From the NCBI GenBank assembly GCA_963728655.1, contig CAVSLD010000005.1:186001-250000 (forward strand): a DNA stretch of 64,000 nt, read 5' to 3'. A model generated the notes under the pieces. That model saw only the letters and a list, made by a program, of their open reading frames with translations, was not told where the DNA came from and ran no database searches. Both the position numbers and the translations under genes were made by a program. Every line of letters begins with the position of its first letter. The first letter of the stretch is position 1. Below, piece by piece: positions 8,228 through 16,419 of the stretch. Origin of the DNA: Iamia sp963728655 (GTDB lineage: Bacteria > Actinomycetota > Acidimicrobiia > Acidimicrobiales > Iamiaceae).

Positions 8228-9427
8228 ATGGTCAGGCACGCATCCGGAGGAGGTCGGGGCCGAGGCCCCTCGTCGGCGGTCTGGGACCTGGTGCCCCTCG
8301 GCCTCATCGTGGCCGACGGCGACGGCGCGGCTCACCACGCCAACCCGGCGTGGTCCGAGCTCACCGGTCAGGGACCCCTCGACTGGCGGGGCTGGGGGTG
8401 GTTCGAGGCCCTGGCCACCAGGGGCCGGGCCGGCCGACGGGAGGCCTTGGTCGCCGCGGCGCGCGCCGGCGCGACCTATGCCGCGGACTGGACGGTGCAG
8501 GGCGCCCGGCGCGAGCGACGGGTGCTCCACGTGGTGGCCGTCCCTGACCTGGTCGACGGCCGCCTGGCCCGCATCGTCGTGACCGCGGCCGACGTGACCG
8601 AGGAGCGATCCCGCGCCGAGGGCCTCCTGGATCGGGCCACCCACGACCACCTCACCGGTCTCGCCAACCGGGCCCGGTTCGACGAGCTGGTCGACCGGGC
8701 GGTGGACCGCCGTCGCCGCGACCCCGGGCTGGTCACAGCGGTGGTGTTCGTCGACGTCGACGACCTCAAGGCCACCAACGACACCTTCGGGCACGGGGCC
8801 GGTGACCGCCTGCTGCGACAGGTGGGGACCTGCCTGGCCGCGACCGTCCGGCCCGCCGACGTCGTGGCGCGCTACGGCGGTGACGAGTTCACCGTCCTCT
8901 GCGAGGACCTGGCCGACGAGGAGGAGGCGACCACCCTGGCGGCTCGCCTCGGCGCCGCCGTGCGGGACGGGTCCGACGGGGGGCCGCCGTGCACGGTGAC
9001 CGTCGGTGTGGCGGTGGCCCACGATCGCCACCTCGATGCCGCCGCCCTGATCGGTGACGCCGACGAGGCCATGTACCTGGGCCGTCGGGGCCGGGAGCGC
9101 CGTGCGGGGCGCGAGGGGCGTGGGTCCCGGCCCCGGCTCAGGGAGCCGACCCAGGTCCGCGAGGACCACCTCGCCCTCCTGGCCGAGGCGGTCCACGACA
9201 TGCAGATCCCGCTCACCGAGATCCGCGGCTACGCGGCCATGCTCCGGCGGCCGGAGGGCGACGACGCATGGACCGAGCTGGCCCGAAGGGTCGAGCGCAG
9301 GGCCGACGACCTGGGCCACAGCGTCACCGAGCTGGTGGACCTGGGGCGGGGGACCCCGGCCCCCGCGGGTGCGGCGGACGTCGCCGACCCACCCACCGCG
9401 ACCACCCGGACCCTGGAGGCCACCTAG
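8228..9427 (+). CDS. PAS-GGDEF diguanylate cyclase with C-terminal HisKA-like helix pair
   Basis: A 399-residue soluble protein. Residues about 15-130 form a PAS-like sensor ('LVPLGLIVADGDGAAHHANPAW'). About 135-300 form a GGDEF domain with the active-site motif YGGDEF, expected to make c-di-GMP from two GTP. An RPAD I-site lies exactly five residues before GGDEF, so product inhibition is likely. After an arginine-rich linker, residues about 315-380 read EAVHDMQIPLTEIRGYAAML then a second helix. This resembles a HisKA dimerisation domain with its H-box, but no HATPase domain follows before the stop. Start ATG 8228; no membrane segment. Confidence 0.87.
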   Translation: MVRHASGGGRGRGPSSAVWDLVPLGLIVADGDGAAHHANPAWSELTGQGPLDWRGWGWFEALATRGRAGRREALVAAARAGATYAADWTVQGARRERRVLHVVAVPDLVDGRLARIVVTAADVTEERSRAEGLLDRATHDHLTGLANRARFDELVDRAVDRRRRDPGLVTAVVFVDVDDLKATNDTFGHGAGDRLLRQVGTCLAATVRPADVVARYGGDEFTVLCEDLADEEEATTLAARLGAAVRDGSDGGPPCTVTVGVAVAHDRHLDAAALIGDADEAMYLGRRGRERRAGREGRGSRPRLREPTQVREDHLALLAEAVHDMQIPLTEIRGYAAMLRRPEGDDAWTELARRVERRADDLGHSVTELVDLGRGTPAPAGAADVADPPTATTRTLEAT

Positions 9428-9488
9428 GCGCGACCGCCGGGCCGCGTTCGTGCGACAGGGGCGCTGTCCGAGGGGTGCCCGGCGGCGG

Positions 9489-9818
9489 TCAGGCCCCGGC
9501 GGCGTGGACGCGGTGGTGCTCGTCGACCCGGTGGCCCTCGGCCCGCAGGAGAGGGGCCTGCACCGGGGCGTGGGAGCAGTAGAGGCGGCCGGTGGAGGGC
9601 ACGACCCGCCACCACGGCAGGTCGGGCGCGGCGCGCAGCACGTTCCCCACCGCCTGCTGGGCGCCGGGGTGGCCCGCCTCCTCGGCCAGCTCGGCGTAGG
9701 TGGCCAGGTCCCCGGGGCCGAGGGAGGCGGCTGCGGCCACCACCGCTTGCTGGAAGGGCGTGGGCTCGTGGTCGTCGGGCCAGGGCGCGGCCCGCGGCGG
9801 CGGCGGGTGGTCGGACAC
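9489..9818 (-). CDS. Alkyltransferase-like (MGMT-fold) DNA-binding protein
   Basis: A 109-residue protein matching only the C-terminal DNA-binding half of O6-methylguanine-DNA methyltransferase ('TPFQQAVVAAAASLGPGDLATYAELAEEAGHPGAQQAVGNVLRA'). Where MGMT has the alkyl-acceptor PCHRV, this protein reads WWRVV, so it lacks the acceptor cysteine, like alkyltransferase-like (ATL) proteins. Known ATLs bind alkylated guanine and channel it into nucleotide excision repair; that role is inferred here. GTG 9818 (VSDHPPPPRA) is the nearest start to the conserved region. Convergent with the GGDEF gene. Confidence 0.8.
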   Translation of the reverse strand: MSDHPPPPRAAPWPDDHEPTPFQQAVVAAAASLGPGDLATYAELAEEAGHPGAQQAVGNVLRAAPDLPWWRVVPSTGRLYCSHAPVQAPLLRAEGHRVDEHHRVHAAGA

Positions 9819-9952
9819 GCCACGCCCCTTCCCGATGACCGGGGCAGGAACCGTCCGCCGCAGCCCCGGGGGACCGCCGGTGTGGCCACGAGCGATCGAG
9901 GAGGAACACCGACCCGGCCCCGCTGGGCACCCGCGCCGGTGCGGGGTGGCAC

Positions 9953-9968
9953 GGGGACCTTCGCCCCT
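9953..9968 (+). promoter_or_regulatory. DosR-like box, universal stress gene promoter
   Basis: Reads GGGGACCTTCGCCCCT towards the gene. The -10-like hexamer GATCCT lies at 9991-9996, 23 bases on. ATG 10003 is 35 bases from the box, so a leaderless message is predicted, although a GGGGAGGAGG tract also lies upstream of the ATG. Confidence 0.75.
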
Positions 9969-10002
9969 GGGCGGTGAGCGAGGGGAGGAGGATCCTGTCG
10001 CC

Positions 10003-10911
10003 ATGGACGACACACCGCTCGTCGTCGTCGGGATCGATGCCTCCGACGCCGCCGCCGCCGACACCCTCGACGTGGCCGCGCGCGAGGCCCACCGTCGGAA
10101 CGCCCGCCTGGAGGTCATCTGGGCCTGGGGCGATCGCGACGCCCCCTCCCCGGCGTGGGAGGTGCGCTTCGACCCCTACGAGGTCCAGCTCTGGGCCCAG
10201 GCCACGATCGAGGACCTGGTGGCCCGCACGCCCAGCCTCCAGGACCTGCCCGTGCTCCCCTGGGCCGTGAACGACGACGCCACCCGGGCTCTGGTCGAGG
10301 CAGGTGCACGGGCCGAGCTCCTCGTGGTCGGCGCCCGGGGCGGAGGTGGGTTCCTCGGGCTCCGCCTGGGCTCGGTGAGCCACAAGGTGCTGGCCCACGC
10401 CCCCTGCCCGGTCCTGGTCGTGCACGGAGGTGACGGGCCCGCGGGGACCGACGAGGACGCCTCGGACGGCGGCGCACGGGTCGTGGTGGGCGTCGACGGG
10501 TCCGAGGGGGCCCGAGAGGCCGTGCGGTGGGCGGTCGGGGAGGCCGAGCGTCGCCACGCCCCGCTGGTGGTCCTCCACGGCTGGAGCCCGCCCGCCGTCG
10601 CCGGCGCCACCTTCCCGTCCGCCTACCCGCCCGCCGAGGCGTGGGAGGCCGGCGCCCGCCTGCTGGTCGACGCCGAGGTGGCGCGGGCCCGGGACCAGGC
10701 ACCGACGCTGGCGGTCGAGGGCCACACCGTGTGCGCCAGCGGGGCCGGGGCGATGCTCGACGCGTCGTCGGCGGCCGCGGTCCTGGTGGTCGGGACCCGC
10801 GGCCGGGGCCGCCTGGCCGGTGCCCTCCTGGGGTCGACGAGCCAGCAGGTCGCCCGCCACGCCCGCTGCTCGGTCGTCGTGGTGCCGGAGGGGCCCGGGA
10901 CCGACCGTTGA
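10003..10911 (+). CDS. Tandem-domain universal stress protein
   Basis: A 302-residue cytoplasmic protein with two UspA domains (about 1-145 and 158-300). Each ends in the ATP-binding signature, GARGGGGFLGLRLGSVSHKVLAHAPCPVLVV and GTRGRGRLAGALLGSTSQQVARHARCSVVVV; both have G-2x-G-9x-G(S/T) spacing. Tandem Usp proteins of this type are hallmark members of the mycobacterial DosR regulon (for example Rv1996, Rv2005c, Rv2623). The DosR-like box ends 35 bases before the ATG. The zinc alcohol dehydrogenase follows after 31 bases and is probably cotranscribed. Confidence 0.9.
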   Translation: MDDTPLVVVGIDASDAAAADTLDVAAREAHRRNARLEVIWAWGDRDAPSPAWEVRFDPYEVQLWAQATIEDLVARTPSLQDLPVLPWAVNDDATRALVEAGARAELLVVGARGGGGFLGLRLGSVSHKVLAHAPCPVLVVHGGDGPAGTDEDASDGGARVVVGVDGSEGAREAVRWAVGEAERRHAPLVVLHGWSPPAVAGATFPSAYPPAEAWEAGARLLVDAEVARARDQAPTLAVEGHTVCASGAGAMLDASSAAAVLVVGTRGRGRLAGALLGSTSQQVARHARCSVVVVPEGPGTDR

Positions 10912-10942
10912 CCGCGGTCCGCCGAGGTCCCAGGGTGGGTCC

Positions 10943-11956
10943 ATGAGCGACGCGGTGCAGGCCTGGGTGGTGGAGCGTCCCGGCCCGATCGCGGAGGGGC
11001 CGCTCCGTCGCACCACCCGACCCCGGCCCACGCCCGGGCGGCGCGAGGTGCTGGTGGAGGTGGCCGTGTGCGGCGTGTGCCGCACAGACCTCCACCTGGC
11101 CGAGGGCGACCTCGCCCCCCGCCGCCCCGGCGTGGTGCCCGGCCACGAGGCCGTGGGCCGGGTGGTGGAGCGCGGCGAGGGAGCCACCCGGTTCTCGCTC
11201 GGGGACCGGGTGGGCGTGGCCTGGCTGCGCTGGACGTGTGGTCGGTGCCGCTTCTGCCGACGGGGCGACGAGAACCTGTGCCTCGACCCCCGGTTCACCG
11301 GGTGGGACGCCGACGGCGGCTTCGCCGAGGCGGTGGTGGTCGACGAGCGCTACGCCCACCCCCTCCCCGACGCGCTCGACGACGTCACCGCCGCCCCCCT
11401 CCTCTGCGCCGGGATCATCGGGTACCGCGCCCTGCGCCGGGCCCACCTGCCCGAGGGCGGTCGGCTCGGGATCTACGGCTTCGGCGCCTCGGCCCACCTC
11501 ACCGCCCAGGTGGCGCTCCACCAGGGCGCCACCGTCCACGTCCTCACCCGGTCCGCCGCCGCCCAGCGCCTGGCCCTCGAGCTGGGCTGCGCCTCGGCCG
11601 GCGGAGCCGACGACGAGCCACCGGAGCCGCTCGACGCCGCGATCCTCTTCGCACCCGTCGGCGACCTCGTCCCCGTCGCCCTCGCAGCACTGGACCGGGG
11701 TGCCACCCTGGCGGTGGCCGGCATCCACCTCACCGACATCCCGTCCCTGCACTACCAGGAGCACCTCTTCCAGGAGAAGGAGCTGGTGAGCGTCACCGCC
11801 AACACCCGCGACGACGGCACCGAGCTGCTGGCCCTGGCGGCGGAGATCCCCCTCCGCCCCCGCGTGACCACCTACCCCTTCTCCGAGGTCGACCGGGCGC
11901 TGCGGGACCTGGCCGAGGACCGCGTCGACGGGGTGGCCGTGGTCGAGGTCCGCTGA
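10943..11956 (+). CDS. Zinc-dependent alcohol dehydrogenase
   Basis: A 337-residue MDR alcohol dehydrogenase. The catalytic zinc site is CGVCRTDLH with GHEAVG, and the structural zinc cysteines are in CGRCRFCRRGDENLC. The Rossmann motif YGFGASAHLTAQVAL binds NAD(P). It resembles the class that includes mycobacterial AdhA-type enzymes, which interconvert alcohols and aldehydes. ATG 10943 is 31 bases behind the stress protein and no separate box was found, so it probably shares that promoter. In a hypoxic setting it could regenerate NAD+ by reducing aldehydes, which is inference. Confidence 0.88.
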   Translation: MSDAVQAWVVERPGPIAEGPLRRTTRPRPTPGRREVLVEVAVCGVCRTDLHLAEGDLAPRRPGVVPGHEAVGRVVERGEGATRFSLGDRVGVAWLRWTCGRCRFCRRGDENLCLDPRFTGWDADGGFAEAVVVDERYAHPLPDALDDVTAAPLLCAGIIGYRALRRAHLPEGGRLGIYGFGASAHLTAQVALHQGATVHVLTRSAAAQRLALELGCASAGGADDEPPEPLDAAILFAPVGDLVPVALAALDRGATLAVAGIHLTDIPSLHYQEHLFQEKELVSVTANTRDDGTELLALAAEIPLRPRVTTYPFSEVDRALRDLAEDRVDGVAVVEVR

Positions 11957-11963
11957 GGTCGTC

Positions 11964-11978
11964 GGCCGGCCCCCGGCC
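11964..11978. terminator. Small GC hairpin between convergent genes
   Basis: GGCCGG-CCC-CCGGCC immediately after the alcohol dehydrogenase stop and before the convergent flavodoxin stop. There is no T tract, so the terminator role rests on position only. Confidence 0.35.
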
Positions 11979-11987
11979 ACCTCCTGC

Positions 11988-12476
11988 TCACGCGGCCCCC
12001 GAGAGCGACCCCAGGGTCGCGGCGACGGCCGAGGCGAAGTCGGCCACGTGGTCGTGGGTCGGGCGTCCCCCGGTCGGTGGGCGGCCGACCGGCGTGACGA
12101 GGGCCTCGGCCCGTGTCCGACCGAGGGGCACGATCCCGCGCGCGCCGACGCGGGCGCCGAGGCGCGCCAGCCGGCTCACCCGGGCGTGCACGCGCACGCA
12201 CAGGCCGTCGTCGCGCCCTCCGTCGGTCACCAGCCAGACGGGCTGGGAGCGGAGCTCGTGGGCGTGGTGGCGCACGTAGTGGCGAGCGCGGTGCGGCCAC
12301 CGGTGGGGATCCGGGACGCCGGCCACCACGACGGCGTCGTAGCCCGAGGGCGGCGGGGCGCTGCTGACCGCGGCCACGTCCACGTCGAGGCCGTGGACGG
12401 CCAGGTCGGCACCGATCCGCTCGGCCAGCCCGGCGGTCCGCCCACCGGAGGACCCGTCGGCCACCAGCACCCGCAT
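11988..12476 (-). CDS. Flavodoxin-like protein
   Basis: A 162-residue protein starting MRVLVADGSSGGRTAGLAERI, a phosphate-binding loop like that of flavodoxins and the HemG-type protoporphyrinogen oxidases. YDAVVVAGVPDP follows, where the flavin ring contact is expected. It likely binds FMN and passes electrons in a stress or menaquinone-linked process, but no partner can be named. Its ATG overlaps the stop of the upstream DUF4389 gene (TGATG), so translation is coupled and expression comes from the DosR-like box at 14072-14087. Confidence 0.7.
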   Translation of the reverse strand: MRVLVADGSSGGRTAGLAERIGADLAVHGLDVDVAAVSSAPPPSGYDAVVVAGVPDPHRWPHRARHYVRHHAHELRSQPVWLVTDGGRDDGLCVRVHARVSRLARLGARVGARGIVPLGRTRAEALVTPVGRPPTGGRPTHDHVADFASAVAATLGSLSGAA

Positions 12477-14005
12477 CAGGCCGTGCTCCCTGTCGCGACC
12501 GGCCGAGGGTCCTGCGCGCTGGCGCTCGCCCCCGCTCGGTCGTCGGGCTCACCCCGACCGGAGGGCGTCGGGTCCGATCCGTCGTCCGCCACCCCGGAAC
12601 CCCCCGGGGGGCGGGGGGGTCCCGAGTGGTCGGGCTCGGATCCGCCCTGGTCGAGACGGAACGGCGGGTACTCGTCGGTCATCAGGGCGGCGTAGGCGAT
12701 GACCCGGTAGACCCAGCGGTCGAGCCCGACGATGAGGTCGAACAGCGGCCGCGGGTAGCGGCCGGTCACGAGCAGGGTCACGCCGGCGACGAGGGTCAGC
12801 ACGCCCAGCAGGCCCAACCCGGCGGCGAGGCCCTGGTCCCACACGGCGCCGCCCCCCACGAGGAGGGCGACCACCAGGTACTGGGGCAGGGCCAGCAGCC
12901 ACCACTTGACCAGCACGAGGCCGCGGGAGAGCTGTGCCGGGTAGGCGACCTCCAGACGGGCCGGGTCGTCGGCACCGGCGTGCAGCCGGAACGGCGGGTA
13001 CGCATCGGTCCCGAGGCCGCCGGTCGACGCGTAGTGGCTGACGCGCCACGTCCACCGGAGCACGCCGACGTTGAAGTCGAAGATCCCCCGCGGGTAGCGG
13101 CCGGTGACGAGGATCGTCACACCGGCGACGGCGGTGAGGACCACGAACGCCACCCACAGGAAGGCCAGCACGACGTAGTGCGGGATGGCCAGCAGCCACT
13201 TGACCAGCCACTGCCACCGCGACAGGTGGGGGTCGAGGTGCGCCTCGAGGGCCACTGGGCTCCGGGGTGCCGCGCCCGAGGCAACCGGTCCAGGAGCGGT
13301 TGCCGTCAGGTCTCGGCCGCGACCGTGGCGCTCGTCCTCGTCGCTCTGGGCGCCCACGAGGAGGAGGGCGACCGCCCCGGCCACGAGGGCGACACCTCCG
13401 ACCACGAGGATGGCGGCGGTCGGCACCACGAAGCCCGGCCTGGCCCCCACCTCGACGTCGGCCGCGACCCCGGGGGACCCGTCCGCCTCCATGAGGACGG
13501 CCGCCCACCGGCCGCTGGTGGCCTGCCAGTCGAGCTGTTGGGTGCCGGTCCCCTCCGTACTCGCGGCCCAGAAGGTCTGCGCCCCGGGCGGGGCCACCTC
13601 GTCGGATCCACGGCGCGACCGGTAGGTGGGGGTCCCGTCGTCCTGGACGTCGGCCAGCTCGTCGTGGGCCACACCGGCCAGGTACGCGTCCACGTCCGAC
13701 TGCCTCGCGATGCCGAGGAAGAGCGGGCGGTCGGCCGCTGTGTTCGTGGCCTGCAGGCGCACGTCGAGGTCGAGGGCGTCCACCAGCCTGTCGGGGGAGC
13801 CCGGGTCGGTCCCGAGCGTGAGGTCCTCGGCCGTGAGGGCGACGGTGCGGGTGCTCACGCGGTCGGGTCGGGCCACCAGGTAGCCGTCGCCGTCCGCGCT
13901 GAACAGGTAGCCCAGCCCCAGTGCGCCTCCGCCCAGGACCATGGCGACGCCCGGCACCAGGAGCAGGCACCCGACCACGATCGCGACCATCCGGGTTGGC
14001 TTCAT
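12476..14005 (-). CDS. DUF4389 membrane protein
   Basis: A 509-residue membrane protein. An N-terminal hydrophobic helix (about residues 7-35) is followed by an extracytoplasmic region to about 195, another membrane segment (195-220), then two DUF4389 repeats. Each repeat contains WLLA-I/LPHY or WLLALPQYLVVAL, VTGRYPR and YPPFRL motifs, with paired membrane helices. The acidic C-terminal tail is low complexity. Function unknown. ATG 14005 (MKPTRMVAIVVG) has GGAGG ten bases upstream. First gene of a two-gene unit with the flavodoxin-like protein, under a perfect DosR-like palindrome. Confidence 0.8.
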   Translation of the reverse strand: MKPTRMVAIVVGCLLLVPGVAMVLGGGALGLGYLFSADGDGYLVARPDRVSTRTVALTAEDLTLGTDPGSPDRLVDALDLDVRLQATNTAADRPLFLGIARQSDVDAYLAGVAHDELADVQDDGTPTYRSRRGSDEVAPPGAQTFWAASTEGTGTQQLDWQATSGRWAAVLMEADGSPGVAADVEVGARPGFVVPTAAILVVGGVALVAGAVALLLVGAQSDEDERHGRGRDLTATAPGPVASGAAPRSPVALEAHLDPHLSRWQWLVKWLLAIPHYVVLAFLWVAFVVLTAVAGVTILVTGRYPRGIFDFNVGVLRWTWRVSHYASTGGLGTDAYPPFRLHAGADDPARLEVAYPAQLSRGLVLVKWWLLALPQYLVVALLVGGGAVWDQGLAAGLGLLGVLTLVAGVTLLVTGRYPRPLFDLIVGLDRWVYRVIAYAALMTDEYPPFRLDQGGSEPDHSGPPRPPGGSGVADDGSDPTPSGRGEPDDRAGASASAQDPRPVATGSTA

Positions 14006-14071
14006 GGGGGGGATCCCTCCTGACCGACTCCCCCCTGCCGACCATCCTCCGGCCCGGCGGCCGCTGCCGGT

Positions 14072-14087
14072 AGGGACCAAGGTCCCT
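14072..14087 (-). promoter_or_regulatory. DosR-like box, perfect palindrome, DUF4389-flavodoxin unit
   Basis: AGGGACCAAGGTCCCT, a perfect inverted repeat. The hexamer GAGGAT (14044-14049, minus strand) is 23 bases downstream. The start at 14005 is 67 bases away and has a Shine-Dalgarno. Confidence 0.85.
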
Positions 14088-14222
14088 GCGCCTCAGCGGG
14101 GCGCGAGCGCGGGCGAACGGTGAGCGGCCTCGGCGAGGTCCCGGAGGGAGCGCCGCATGCAGCGCTCCGTCACGAGCGCGGTCGATCCCCCGTCGGCACC
14201 GCTCCCGCCCCGTCGCGCCGGG

Positions 14223-14723
14223 TCACGTGAAGATGATGTGGCCGCCGCCGGACATCTCGTAGAACTCGCCCACGGTGATGATGTCCTGGACCTCGTCGAT
14301 GAGGTCGCCTCGCTCCAGGCCGAAGAGGTCCACCGATGCCTTGCACGCGTGGAGCCCGGCGCCGGTGTCGGCGATCATCTCCACGAACTCCGGGATCGAC
14401 GGGATGTCGAGCAGCTCCATCTTGTGGTTCATGTAGTGGGTCATGGCACTCGAGACACCGGGCAGCCCGCCGGCCATGGTGGGGACGTGGAGCCCCGGGT
14501 TGCCGACGGTGGCCAGCTTGATGTGCTCGTGGCGGGCCCGGTGGACGGCGTCGAGGCCGAAGAAGGTGAAGAAGAGGTGCGCCTCGATCCCCTCGGCCCG
14601 GGCCCCGTTGGCCATGATCAGCCCCGGGTAGATGCCCTCGAGGGAACCCTTGGAGATCACGATCGAGACCTTGGTGATGGGGTCTGTCGCGGTCTCGACG
14701 GGTGCGGAGGTGGTGTCGGTCAC
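14223..14723 (-). CDS. DsrE/DsrF-like sulfur-relay protein
   Basis: A 166-residue DsrE-family protein. After a polar start (VTDTTSAPVETATDPITK) comes VSIVISKGSLEGIYPGLIMANGA, a membrane-like or flavodoxin-like strand, then HLFFTFFGLDAV. A conserved cysteine follows in AGLHACKASVDLFGL, at the usual position of the DsrE persulfide cysteine. Such proteins accept or carry sulfane sulfur. Third gene of the sqr/DsrC-like/DsrE operon (14 bases after the DsrC-like gene). GTG 14723 is the nearest start, with GAGAGGACGATCCC ahead of it. Confidence 0.82.
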   Translation of the reverse strand: MTDTTSAPVETATDPITKVSIVISKGSLEGIYPGLIMANGARAEGIEAHLFFTFFGLDAVHRARHEHIKLATVGNPGLHVPTMAGGLPGVSSAMTHYMNHKMELLDIPSIPEFVEMIADTGAGLHACKASVDLFGLERGDLIDEVQDIITVGEFYEMSGGGHIIFT

Positions 14724-14737
14724 GGGATCGTCCTCTC

Positions 14738-15055
14738 TCAGATGCAGCCGCGCGGCTTGGGGATGCCGGCGATGCGGGCTGCGGTCTTGGCCGGACCCTT
14801 CGGGAAGAGCCGGTACAGCTCCTTGATCGGGACCCCCGAGGTCTTGGCCAGGGCCCGCACGCTGGGCCCGGTGCCCCGGGCGGCGAACTGCTCGCGCATC
14901 AGCTCGATGATCCGCCAGTGCGCGTCGGTGAGCTGGTCGACGCCCGACTCCCGGGCCAGCTCCGGGGCCATGGACTCGGTCCACTGCTCCGGGCGGGTGA
15001 AGAAGCCGTCGGCGCCGATGTCGATGTCGACGCCGGCGATGGTGGTGGTGGTCAC
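14738..15055 (-). CDS. DsrC/TusE-family sulfur carrier lacking the second cysteine
   Basis: A 105-residue DsrC/TusE-family protein, with the full fold from 'GFFTRPEQWTESMAPELARESGV' to 'YRLFPKGPAKTAARIAGIPKPRGCI'. The penultimate cysteine (C104) is present. The other redox cysteine of true DsrC, eleven residues earlier, is alanine (A93). It therefore cannot form the intramolecular disulfide or trisulfide used in dissimilatory sulfite reduction. A TusE-type persulfide relay or a regulatory role is more likely. It lies between sqr (3-base gap) and the DsrE gene, which suggests it accepts sulfur made by the oxidoreductase. Confidence 0.85.
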   Translation of the reverse strand: MTTTTIAGVDIDIGADGFFTRPEQWTESMAPELARESGVDQLTDAHWRIIELMREQFAARGTGPSVRALAKTSGVPIKELYRLFPKGPAKTAARIAGIPKPRGCI

Positions 15056-15058
15056 GGG

Positions 15059-16318
15059 TCAGTCCTCCTCGGGGACAGGGACGGGGGCGGGCCGCTTGCC
15101 GGCGGTGGGCATGGTGGATCCGAGGCCGGGGAGGTCCCGGCCGGGCAGGAGGCTGTGCCAGTACACGGACTGGAACAGCAGCTTGCCGAGGTGGTTCAGC
15201 CGCGACTCCTCGAGCAGCGGCAGGCCCATGCGACCCGGGTAGTGCCCCGGGAGCGGCTCGGTCTCGTCGTTGAAGTCGATCAGCAGGGCCTTGTGGAACC
15301 CGGTCTCGATGAAGCAGCTCGCATGGCCGTCGAAGCCCGGCTCCAGGGGCTCGCCCCGCAGGAAGCGGCCGATGTTGGCGACGAGGGTCTCGCCCTCGAA
15401 GTGGGTGACCGACCCCGCCTTGGACGCGGCGAGGTCGGCGGCGTCGCCGATGACGAACACGTTGGGGGCGGCCTTGGCCTGCAGCGTGTGCGGGTCGGTG
15501 GGGACGAACCCCAGCTCGTCGCCGAGGCCCGGCGATCGCTCGACGTAGGCCGCGCCGCCGTGGAGCGGCACCACCACCGCGAGGTCGAAGGGGACCTCCC
15601 GCCCGTCGTAGCCGACGAGCCGACCACCGGCTCCGTCCACCTCTGCGGTGGCGAAGTCGGCGACCAGCTCGATGCCCCGATCCTCGAGCAGGCCTCCCAG
15701 GCGTCCGGCGGCGACCGGCTTGGTGAAGGCGGCGTCGAGGGGGGTGGCGTAGGTGATCTGGACGCGGTCGCGGATGCCCCGCTCGGTGAGGTACCAGTCG
15801 GCCAGGAAGCACAGCTCGAGGGGGGCGACGGGGCACTTGATCGGCATGTCGACCACGTTGACGACCAGCCGGCCGTGGTCGAAGCCCTCCAGGGCGGCGG
15901 CCAGCCCGGCCGCCCCCTCCGCTGTGTAGAACGTGAAGACCGACTCCATCCAGCCCGGCCCGGTGAGGCCCTCGGTCTCCTCGGGCACCAGGCGGGCCCC
16001 GCTGGCCACCACGAGCACGTCGTAGGCGAGCGTGGAGCCGTCGCCGAGGTGGACCTCCTCGGTCTCCAGGTCGACGTGGTCGACGTCGGCCTCCACGAAG
16101 CGGATGCCACGGTGGAGCTGCCGGTGGCGGGGCCGCACGATCTCGTCGGGTGCGGCCAGCCCGAAGGGCACGAACAGCAGGCCCGGCTGGTACACGTGGT
16201 CGTCGTCGCGGTCCACGACCGTGATCTCGACGTCGTCGGAGCGGTGCTGGCGGCGGAGGCGGTTGGCGGCGAGGGTCCCGCCGGTCCCGCCTCCCAGGAT
16301 CACGATGCGGGTCGTCAC
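15059..16318 (-). CDS. Sulfide:quinone oxidoreductase-like flavoprotein
   Basis: A 419-residue FAD disulfide-reductase-family enzyme: GGGTGGTLAANRL binds FAD, and VFVIGDAADLAASKAG is the second FAD motif. C162 in IKCPVAP and C335 in HASCFIETG match the redox cysteines of sulfide:quinone reductases, which oxidise H2S to polysulfide and reduce quinone at the membrane. The start is GTG 16318, 36 bases from a DosR-like box and without a Shine-Dalgarno, so probably leaderless. It leads the sqr/DsrC-like/DsrE unit. A related non-sulfide flavocytochrome-type oxidoreductase remains possible. Confidence 0.83.
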   Translation of the reverse strand: MTTRIVILGGGTGGTLAANRLRRQHRSDDVEITVVDRDDDHVYQPGLLFVPFGLAAPDEIVRPRHRQLHRGIRFVEADVDHVDLETEEVHLGDGSTLAYDVLVVASGARLVPEETEGLTGPGWMESVFTFYTAEGAAGLAAALEGFDHGRLVVNVVDMPIKCPVAPLELCFLADWYLTERGIRDRVQITYATPLDAAFTKPVAAGRLGGLLEDRGIELVADFATAEVDGAGGRLVGYDGREVPFDLAVVVPLHGGAAYVERSPGLGDELGFVPTDPHTLQAKAAPNVFVIGDAADLAASKAGSVTHFEGETLVANIGRFLRGEPLEPGFDGHASCFIETGFHKALLIDFNDETEPLPGHYPGRMGLPLLEESRLNHLGKLLFQSVYWHSLLPGRDLPGLGSTMPTAGKRPAPVPVPEED

Positions 16319-16353
16319 AGGGGCCAGGCTGCGCCCGCCCGGGACCGGGGACC

Positions 16354-16369
16354 AGGGCCCTTGGTCCCT
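16354..16369 (-). promoter_or_regulatory. DosR-like box, sqr operon
   Basis: AGGGCCCTTGGTCCCT on the plus strand. The hexamer CAGCCT (16326-16331, minus strand) is 23 bases downstream and GTG 16318 is 36 bases away. Confidence 0.75.
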
Positions 16370-16401
16370 CGTGCCGGTCCCTCGTGCCGGTCCCTCGTGC
16401 C
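16363..16401 (+). repeat. Three tandem copies of a 13-base repeat containing the box half-site
   Basis: GGTCCCTCGTGCC repeated exactly at 16363-16375, 16376-16388 and 16389-16401. The first copy begins inside the sqr box, so its GGTCCCT half-site is tripled between the two divergent promoters. Confidence 0.9.
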
Positions 16402-16419
16402 CGCCGAGCCGGGTGAGGT

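Noticed and set aside
10911..10943. Possible extra DosR-like box between the Usp and alcohol dehydrogenase genes
   Set aside because: GAGGTCCCAGGGTGGGTCC has half-site fragments but no GGGAC-N4-GTCCC symmetry and no properly spaced hexamer. Cotranscription is simpler.
16338..16353. GGGACCGGGGACCAGG as another operator next to the sqr box
   Set aside because: These are direct GGGACC copies without the opposing half-site, and their spacing to a hexamer does not fit the fifteen accepted sites.
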